Assembly: GCA_937981995.1 (NCBI GenBank)
Contig: CALJNC010000030.1
Location: 1-49,933 of the forward strand
Source: an uncultured Chitinophagaceae bacterium
GTDB taxonomy: Bacteria > Bacteroidota > Bacteroidia > Chitinophagales > Chitinophagaceae
Direction: 5' to 3'
Length of the DNA: 49,933 nucleotides
The notes beneath the pieces were generated by a model that was not told the origin of the DNA, ran no database searches, and saw only the letters and a program-made list of their open reading frames with translations. Each line of letters begins with the position of its first letter. The stretch's first letter is position 1. Below are positions 43,113-49,933 of the stretch, one piece after another. The position numbers and the translations under genes were made by a program.

Positions 43113-43904
43113 ATGAGATACTTCTTACACATAGCATATGATGGTAGCAAATATTGTGGTTGGCAACGCCAAGCCGATGTAATGTCTGTGCAGGAAGTAC
43201 TTGAAAAGACTTTGCTACGCATATTTAAAAAAGAGGTTCCGGTATGGGGGTGTGGGCGCACTGATAGTGGTGTGCATGCTAGTCAATATATGCTTCATAT
43301 CAATCTGTATGAAGCCTATGATTTTGATTTAAAGTTTAGGCTCAATAAAAATTTACCTGATGATATTGCAGTTCATGATGTGCTTATTATGAAAGATGGT
43401 CAACACGCACGTTTTGATGCGAGCTCAAGGACCTATGATTATTTTATTAATTTTTATAAGGATCCTTTTTTACGAAGATATTGCTCTGAGTATGATCCGC
43501 AAGATTTAGACTTTGAAGCAATGCATAAAGTGGTTGCGCTCTTTACTCAATACAATGATTTTAAAACAATTTGCCGTCAGGCTCATTTGTATGATAATAC
43601 CATTTGCAAAGTTACCCATGCTCAATTATTTGTATCAGAAGATAAAAAACGTTTACGTTTTACAATTACGGCTAATCGTTTTTTGAGAGGGATGGTAAGG
43701 CTGTGTGTTGCCTTTTTGTTAGAAGTAGGAAGAGGAGATATGAGTTATGAAGAGTTTGAAGAATTATTTATTAATAAAACAGTTTCTCCTTTAAATCAAA
43801 CCGCCTTACCTAATGGTTTGTACTTATCTAAAGTAAACTATCCCTACCTTGACATTCCTGAGTTAGAGGGTATGTGTAGTTCGCTTAGAAATGGTCTAAA
43901 TTAG
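43113..43904 (+). CDS. truA: tRNA pseudouridine synthase A
   Basis: 263 residues. TruA converts U38-U40 in the anticodon stem-loop of many tRNAs to pseudouridine. Seen: YFLHIAYDGSKYCGWQRQ, the catalytic segment GRTDSGVHA with Asp51, ARFDASSRTYDYFI, ITANRFLRGMVRLCVAFLLEVGRG, and the C-terminal TALPNGLYLSKVNYP. It starts six bases after the tRNA-Leu terminator, so it may be read partly by read-through from the tRNA promoter. Confidence 0.96.
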   Translation: MRYFLHIAYDGSKYCGWQRQADVMSVQEVLEKTLLRIFKKEVPVWGCGRTDSGVHASQYMLHINLYEAYDFDLKFRLNKNLPDDIAVHDVLIMKDGQHARFDASSRTYDYFINFYKDPFLRRYCSEYDPQDLDFEAMHKVVALFTQYNDFKTICRQAHLYDNTICKVTHAQLFVSEDKKRLRFTITANRFLRGMVRLCVAFLLEVGRGDMSYEEFEELFINKTVSPLNQTALPNGLYLSKVNYPYLDIPELEGMCSSLRNGLN

Positions 43905-43945
43905 ATATGTTTTACTGATTGGTACAAAAGCATTAAATTGCAGTA

Positions 43946-45259
43946 ATGCGTAATTTAATTATAATACTACTCTGTTTTTTTCACTTAGTTGCTACAGCCC
44001 AAACATGGGTTCCATCGGCAATAGCGGACATGCCATTTGCTACTACAAATAATTCAGTTTGCGAAGCCAAAGTAAACGGTGTGGATTATATGTTTTCTTT
44101 TGGCGGCCTGGATACAAGCAAAAAATTTACAGGTATTCATCAAGAAAGTTTTCGTTATAATGTTTCTACAAATACATGGAATGGCATTGGTTCTTTGCCC
44201 GATACTTTGGGAAAAATTGCGGGGGCAGCTTCTTATATAAAAAATAAAATTTATATCATGGGGGGCTACCATGTGTATAACGATGGTAGTGAACTTTCCT
44301 CAAGTAGAGTACACATTTATAATCCCAGTACAAATGTTTATGAAACGGATGGTAGTCCTATTCCTGTGCCAACTGATGATCATGCGCAAGTAGTTTGGAA
44401 TGATAGTTTAGTGTATTTAATTGGCGGTTGGAGCAATACAACCAATATTGACGACGTGCAGGTGTATGACCCTGCTATGGATACTTGGCAAGCGGCTACT
44501 CCTTTGCCCAATAATAATCAATATAAATTTTTTGGTGCTCAAGCTACCATGTTAGGAGACACTATTTTCTATTATGGAGGAGCGGTTATTAATACTAATT
44601 TTCCTGCCATACCGGCTATGCGTATTGGAATAATTGACCCTACTAATCCATTGACTATAAATTGGCTATCGGTAAAATTTTATTCTCCAAATGCATTGTA
44701 TCGTTCCATTGGGATTACAAATCCTAATGAGCAAATTACTTTTTTGGGCGGCTCCAAGGAAAGCTATAATTATAACGGCTTAGCTTATGATGGTGGAGTA
44801 GGGGTTGCGCCTGCTAATATGCAAGTAATATATAATCCTGCAGATGCTAGTTTTAAAATGGATACAAGTCAATCATTTCCCATGGATTTGCGCGGACTAG
44901 CTAATGTTTCTCCTAACGTAAAATATATATGTGGGGGTATGGAGCAGAATCAGAAAGTAAGTAAAAAAGCATATAAATTGACTTATATGAGTACAGTAGC
45001 TACCTCAGATTTTGCTAAGGATATAGGTTTAAAAGTCTATCCAAATCCAACAACGGATCAAATAATAGTTTCAGCAAATAAGTTTATTAAACAATCTAAG
45101 TTCGCCATTATAAATAGTTTGGGTCAAATAGTAAAAAACGGTTTAATTGAAAATAAACAATTTAAAATATCGTTAAGCGATGTTCCTGCGGGGAATTATT
45201 ATTTGGTGCTAGATATTGCAGGGAATAATATTGCAAAGGCAATAATGAAAATGGACTAA
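43946..45259 (+). CDS. Kelch-type secreted protein with T9SS domain
   Basis: 437 residues. Signal peptide MRNLIIILLCFFHLVATAQ. The body (about 20-345) has repeating kelch-like blades: YMFSFGGLDT, KIYIMGGYHVYNDG, LVYLIGGWSNTTNIDDVQVYDPAMDTWQAATPLP, TIFYYGGAVI, ITFLGGSKE and YICGGMEQ, a beta-propeller pattern with paired glycines followed by aromatic/Trp residues. The end (VYPNPTTDQIIVSANKF... to KAIMKMD) is a type A T9SS sorting domain, so it is exported to the surface or medium. A binding rather than catalytic role is likely. It is directly abutted by the convergent GIY-YIG gene. Confidence 0.88.
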   Translation: MRNLIIILLCFFHLVATAQTWVPSAIADMPFATTNNSVCEAKVNGVDYMFSFGGLDTSKKFTGIHQESFRYNVSTNTWNGIGSLPDTLGKIAGAASYIKNKIYIMGGYHVYNDGSELSSSRVHIYNPSTNVYETDGSPIPVPTDDHAQVVWNDSLVYLIGGWSNTTNIDDVQVYDPAMDTWQAATPLPNNNQYKFFGAQATMLGDTIFYYGGAVINTNFPAIPAMRIGIIDPTNPLTINWLSVKFYSPNALYRSIGITNPNEQITFLGGSKESYNYNGLAYDGGVGVAPANMQVIYNPADASFKMDTSQSFPMDLRGLANVSPNVKYICGGMEQNQKVSKKAYKLTYMSTVATSDFAKDIGLKVYPNPTTDQIIVSANKFIKQSKFAIINSLGQIVKNGLIENKQFKISLSDVPAGNYYLVLDIAGNNIAKAIMKMD

Positions 45260-45511
45260 TTAGTTAGTTTTTAGCTCATGCTCAATAATATATTTTAACG
45301 CACCTTTTTTCTTAATTTTTATTTCAAGTTTTAAAGCCTCTGATTTGCTCATGCTATTGCTTTGCCAAATTCGTTCATAAGGTGTATGTGGTCGGGTAGA
45401 TTTTGCAGAACCTGTATTATGTTCTTTCAACCTTCTTTCTAAATCGGTGGTAATACCTGTGTAATGTCTACCATTCTTTAGGCTTCGTAATATGTATACA
45501 TTGTATTTCAT
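45260..45511 (-). CDS. GIY-YIG nuclease family protein
   Basis: 83 residues, the small stand-alone (YhbQ-like) form. Seen: YNVYILRS (the GIY-equivalent Tyr strand), HYTGITTDLERRLKEHN (YIG-equivalent YTG plus the catalytic Arg), and a C-terminal Glu-containing helix (EALKLEIKIKKKGALKYIIEHEL). These proteins share the nuclease fold of UvrC and homing endonucleases; the biological target of this branch is not settled. Its stop touches the stop of the kelch gene, and the tRNA-Pro terminator lies just upstream. Confidence 0.9.
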   Translation of the reverse strand: MKYNVYILRSLKNGRHYTGITTDLERRLKEHNTGSAKSTRPHTPYERIWQSNSMSKSEALKLEIKIKKKGALKYIIEHELKTN

Positions 45512-45523
45512 TTGATTTTAAAA

Positions 45524-45561
45524 AGTCCTGACTAAAATTTGTTGAAATTTTTGTCAGGACT
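45524..45561 (-). terminator. Terminator of tRNA-Pro
   Basis: Perfect 9-bp stem AGTCCTGAC/GTCAGGACT with a 20-base loop that can pair further (AAATTT). On the minus strand it is followed by TTTTT. Directly past the tRNA-Pro 3' end. Confidence 0.78.
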
Positions 45562-45563
45562 AG

Positions 45564-45637
45564 TCGGGAAGACAGGATTTGAACCTGCGACCACTCGACC
45601 CCCAGCCGAGCACTCTACCTAACTGAGCTACTTCCCG
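45564..45637 (-). tRNA. tRNA-Pro (GGG anticodon)
   Basis: 74 bases. Acceptor CGGGAAG/CTTCCCG, discriminator A, anticodon stem CTCGG/TCGAG with loop CTGGGGG (GGG), T arm GCAGGTTCAAATCCTGT. Confidence 0.95.
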
Positions 45638-45646
45638 ATGTGAGCG

Positions 45647-45654
45647 CAAATGTA
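45647..45654 (-). promoter_or_regulatory. -7 box for tRNA-Pro
   Basis: TACATTTG on the minus strand, ending 9 bases before the tRNA-Pro 5' end, so the leader is extremely short. Confidence 0.55.
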
Positions 45655-45687
45655 ATTATCGGGTCTAAATTATTTCCTAATTTGCGA

Positions 45688-45746
45688 AAGACTTTTAGCA
45701 ATAGTTCGTCTAATAAATATTGATAAGAAAATACTTTAAAAGTCTT
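45688..45746 (+). promoter_or_regulatory. 10-bp inverted repeat upstream of katG
   Basis: AAGACTTTTA (45688-45697) and TAAAAGTCTT (45737-45746) are perfect reverse complements 39 bases apart, ending 45 bases before the katG ATG. It could be an operator pair or a leader stem. No clear PerR or OxyR consensus was recognised. Confidence 0.4.
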
Positions 45747-45755
45747 ATCTCATGA

Positions 45756-47981
<2,226 letters not shown>

Positions 47982-48043
47982 GATAGTGTAATGGGAAGTT
48001 AAGGAAGTTTAAATGGGGGTTTTTACTTTTTTCCATTACATCA

Positions 48044-48075
48044 GCCCTCGCCACCTTGGCGAGGGCGTTTTTTTT
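48044..48075 (+). terminator. Terminator of katG
   Basis: Perfect 10-bp GC-rich stem GCCCTCGCCA/TGGCGAGGGC with a CCT loop, then eight T. Confidence 0.9.
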
Positions 48076-48078
48076 CTA

Positions 48079-48150
48079 AGCGTAGATTTTATCTGCGCTT
48101 TAATGTTTGATAGAATATTATAGTGTAGTTTCAAACTACACCTAGTGAGG
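48079..48150. repeat. Dispersed two-hairpin element, copy C
   Basis: Hairpin 1 at 48079-48099 (AGCGTAGAT / ATCTGCGCT, one G-T pair). The linker matches copy A at 21 of 26 positions from ATCT onward (48091-48116). Hairpin 2 at 48123-48141 (GTGTAGTTT / AAACTACAC), then CTAGTGAGGG like the end of copy A. It fills most of the gap between katG and the DUF2971 pseudogene. Confidence 0.55.
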
Positions 48151-48153
48151 GTT

Positions 48154-48954
48154 TTAGTTTAATTCGTTTATAACCAATCGAAACTCTTCTTTACTTTTCA
48201 CTGCCTTAAATAGTTTAATATGACTTCCAAGCTTCTTTTTAGTCAATTTAATTATTTTTGACTCTTCACTTAGGCTTGTGTTGCAACCTATAATAACTTC
48301 AGTTATTGAATTCTTCTTAAGTTTTACAATTCGGTTTTTAATATGGTTTTTACTTATTCGCCACTCTTTTTCATAATCCCACAAATCTGATTTGCTGAAG
48401 AATTTTTTATAAAATTGATTAGTTGTATTATCTGATCCCGTAATTTGTGGATATTGTAATTGGTAATTTATTGGTTCGATATAGTCAAAATTTTATTCTG
48501 ACTCCAATGAATCAGTGTCGAAACCTATTGCAAATCCATTATGATTATTGGCATAATGAGACCACATCAATATGTTATCTCTGCTAGAAGATAGAGATAC
48601 AAGACCTATTAAGTTTACCCATTTTTGAATTTGGTCGCTTGTTTCTTTTTTTAATTTATCCGGGTGCCAAAGTGTTTTATTTTTTGTTACTTGCCGGGCA
48701 TACTCTTCAACTTTTTTTTGATCTTTATCTTTGAGTAATGGATTTATCAGTTTAAGATTCATTTTATAGCAATCTTCTTCAGTCATTAAATCCCATCTAA
48801 TAGGAATATTGCTGTCGAAAGGGTCATTGAAATCTGAAGGTTTGGCAAAAAAGATTTCTTGTTTAGTTATTATTCTTCTATGAAACTTATTAGACCAATC
48901 TCTGTATTTGTATAATGTTTTTGGACGTTTGGTTCTAGTAATTCTATTTTTCAT
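48154..48954 (-). pseudogene. DUF2971-family gene broken by one in-frame stop
   Basis: Read from the ATG at 48954, one frame covers 266 residues, the normal DUF2971 length, but a TAA at 48493-48495 (codon 154) cuts it. The first part has the family's N-terminal pattern: LYKYRDW, EIFFAKPSDFNDPFDSN and ILMWSHYANNHNGFAIGFDTDS. After the stop the same frame continues without a shift (NFDYIEPINYQLQYP...) and reaches DLWDYEKEWRI, the expected C-terminal motif. No frameshift is needed. Either a recent nonsense mutation or a base error; a read-through stop is less likely. The function of DUF2971 is not settled; some members occur near mobile or defence genes. Confidence 0.85.
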
Positions 48955-49003
48955 TTCATCCGTTTTTTTATTCCTAAAAGTATACTAGAATTAGATTAAT
49001 AGA

Positions 49004-49027
49004 AACGCCCCGAAAAATCGAGGCGCT
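49004..49027 (-). terminator. Terminator of the aconitase gene
   Basis: Stem AACGCCCCGA/TCGAGGCGCT with an AAAA loop (two G-T pairs), 25 bases past the acn stop. On the minus strand it is followed by a short T-rich stretch. Confidence 0.65.
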
Positions 49028-49051
49028 CTAAAATGATTATTTGTTTAGTTG

Positions 49052-49933
49052 CTAAGCTGCATTCTCCTTTTTAATCAAGTTCAATGCACTTCCTTCATTA
49101 TACCAATCAATTTGACCTTGATTGTATGTGTGGTTTGTTGCTAATACATCTTTTGTTCCGTCTGCATGTACAAACTCAATATTGAGTTGTTTACCTGGAG
49201 CAAATTCATTAATGTCTAAGAAGTTGATCGTATCGTCTTCTTGGATTAAATCATAGTCAGATTCATTAGCAAAAGTCAAACCTAACATGCCTTGTTTCTT
49301 TAAGTTTGTTTCGTGGATACGTGCAAATGATTTTACAATCACAGCAACTACGCCTAAGTGACGAGGTTCCATGGCTGCATGTTCACGGCTACTTCCTTCG
49401 CCATAGTTATGGTCGCCAACAACAACACTTGGTACACCAGCTGCTTTGTAAGCACGTGCTGTATCTGGAACGGTTCCAAATTCTCCTGTCAATTGATTTT
49501 TTACTTTATCTGTTGCTTTACCAAATGCATTTACCGCACCGATCAAACAGTTATTAGAAATGTTATCTAGGTGTCCACGGAACTTTAACCAAGGACCTGC
49601 CATAGAAATATGATCGGTCGTACATTTTCCAAAAGCTTTAATCAGGAGTTTCGCTCCTTTAATTTCTGATCCAATTGGAGTAAAAGGTGTAAGTAGTTGT
49701 AGGCGCTTAGAATCTTCGGCTACATTAACCTGTACGCCACTTCCGTCTTCAACAGGCGCTTGGAAACCAGCATCTTCTACATCAAAACCTTGCGGTGGTA
49801 ATTCAACACCCGTTGGTTCAGATAACATTACTTCTTCACCTTTATCATTCATAAGCTTATCCGTTGCAGGATTAAAATCTAATCTACCTGCAATGGCAAC
49901 TGCTGCTACTAATTCAGGTGAAGCAACAAAGGC
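49052..49933 (-). CDS. acn: Aconitate hydratase, C-terminal part (runs off the window)
   Basis: The last 293 codons; the frame is open to the right edge ([16 protein letters not shown] is still coding). Aconitase interconverts citrate and isocitrate in the TCA cycle using a 4Fe-4S cluster. The part seen holds the end of domain 3 ([23 protein letters not shown]) and the swivelling domain 4: [56 protein letters not shown] with the substrate-binding Arg, and [19 protein letters not shown]. Length and motifs match the mitochondrial-type aconitase branch. The cluster cysteines are in the missing part. Confidence 0.95.
   Translation of the reverse strand, partial: AFVASPELVAAVAIAGRLDFNPATDKLMNDKGEEVMLSEPTGVELPPQGFDVEDAGFQAPVEDGSGVQVNVAEDSKRLQLLTPFTPIGSEIKGAKLLIKAFGKCTTDHISMAGPWLKFRGHLDNISNNCLIGAVNAFGKATDKVKNQLTGEFGTVPDTARAYKAAGVPSVVVGDHNYGEGSSREHAAMEPRHLGVVAVIVKSFARIHETNLKKQGMLGLTFANESDYDLIQEDDTINFLDINEFAPGKQLNIEFVHADGTKDVLATNHTYNQGQIDWYNEGSALNLIKKENAA

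Noticed and set aside
45700-45730. PerR-box-like AT-rich dyad upstream of katG (TAATAAATATTGATAA)
   Set aside because: It matches the known consensus at only about 9 of 14 positions in AT-rich DNA, too weak to call.
48385-48495. Frameshift or two separate genes at the DUF2971 locus
   Set aside because: Both halves share one frame and the bases between translate sensibly after the TAA, so a single nonsense codon is enough.

Overview
The window is AT-rich chromosomal DNA from a member of the Bacteroidota. Four things point there: several secreted proteins with type IX secretion (T9SS) C-terminal sorting domains, a PorG-like outer-membrane barrel, repeated promoter boxes of the TAnnTTTG type instead of sigma-70 boxes, and the tuf / tRNA-Trp / secE / nusG order. 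I cannot name a genus. No phage, insertion sequence, transposase or CRISPR array is visible.

Layout. (1) 1-8.9 kb: a secretome cluster, with the tail of one T9SS substrate, a 1,850-residue repeat protein with SdrD/B-like modules, a T9SS-sorted protein with a possible gingipain-like core, and a small Gly/Asn/Arg-repeat protein. (2) 9.0-18.4 kb, minus strand: infC, one CoA-transferase subunit (scoB), two tandem paralogous secreted subtilisins, and two small envelope proteins. (3) 18.4-26.6 kb: a rearranged translation locus. rplK-rplA-rplJ-rplL lies on the minus strand with its own promoter and terminator, and tuf-trnW-secE-nusG lies on the plus strand. Three unrelated genes separate them, and rpoB/rpoC do not follow rplL. 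(4) 26.7-41.6 kb: an endonuclease/exonuclease/phosphatase-fold protein, the PorG-like barrel, tRNA-Asp, a polysaccharide pair (O-antigen-ligase-like plus Wzz-like), clpB, a DedA/MFS/glycosyltransferase operon, and a four-gene minus-strand operon (two thioredoxin-fold proteins, an unknown secreted protein, an ABC-F ATPase). (5) 41.6-50 kb: a deoxyhypusine-synthase-like gene, tRNA-Gly and tRNA-Leu with a broken tRNA-Leu fragment between them, truA, a kelch-type T9SS protein, a GIY-YIG protein, tRNA-Pro, katG, a nonsense-interrupted DUF2971 gene, and the C-terminal part of aconitase running off the right edge.

How the parts fit. The window mixes housekeeping genes (translation, tRNA modification, TCA cycle, chaperone, peroxide defence) with T9SS cargo and envelope genes. 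Most of the unexplained signal lies between genes: a three-copy dispersed hairpin element, a 20-bp perfect palindrome inside a partial tRNA-Leu duplicate, nested inverted repeats between tuf and tRNA-Trp, and promoter boxes so close to start codons that some mRNAs should be leaderless or nearly so. I see no convincing new multi-gene system. The best leads are the split ribosomal operon, the dispersed hairpin element, the tRNA-Leu/palindrome structure and the deoxyhypusine-synthase-like protein without the catalytic lysine.
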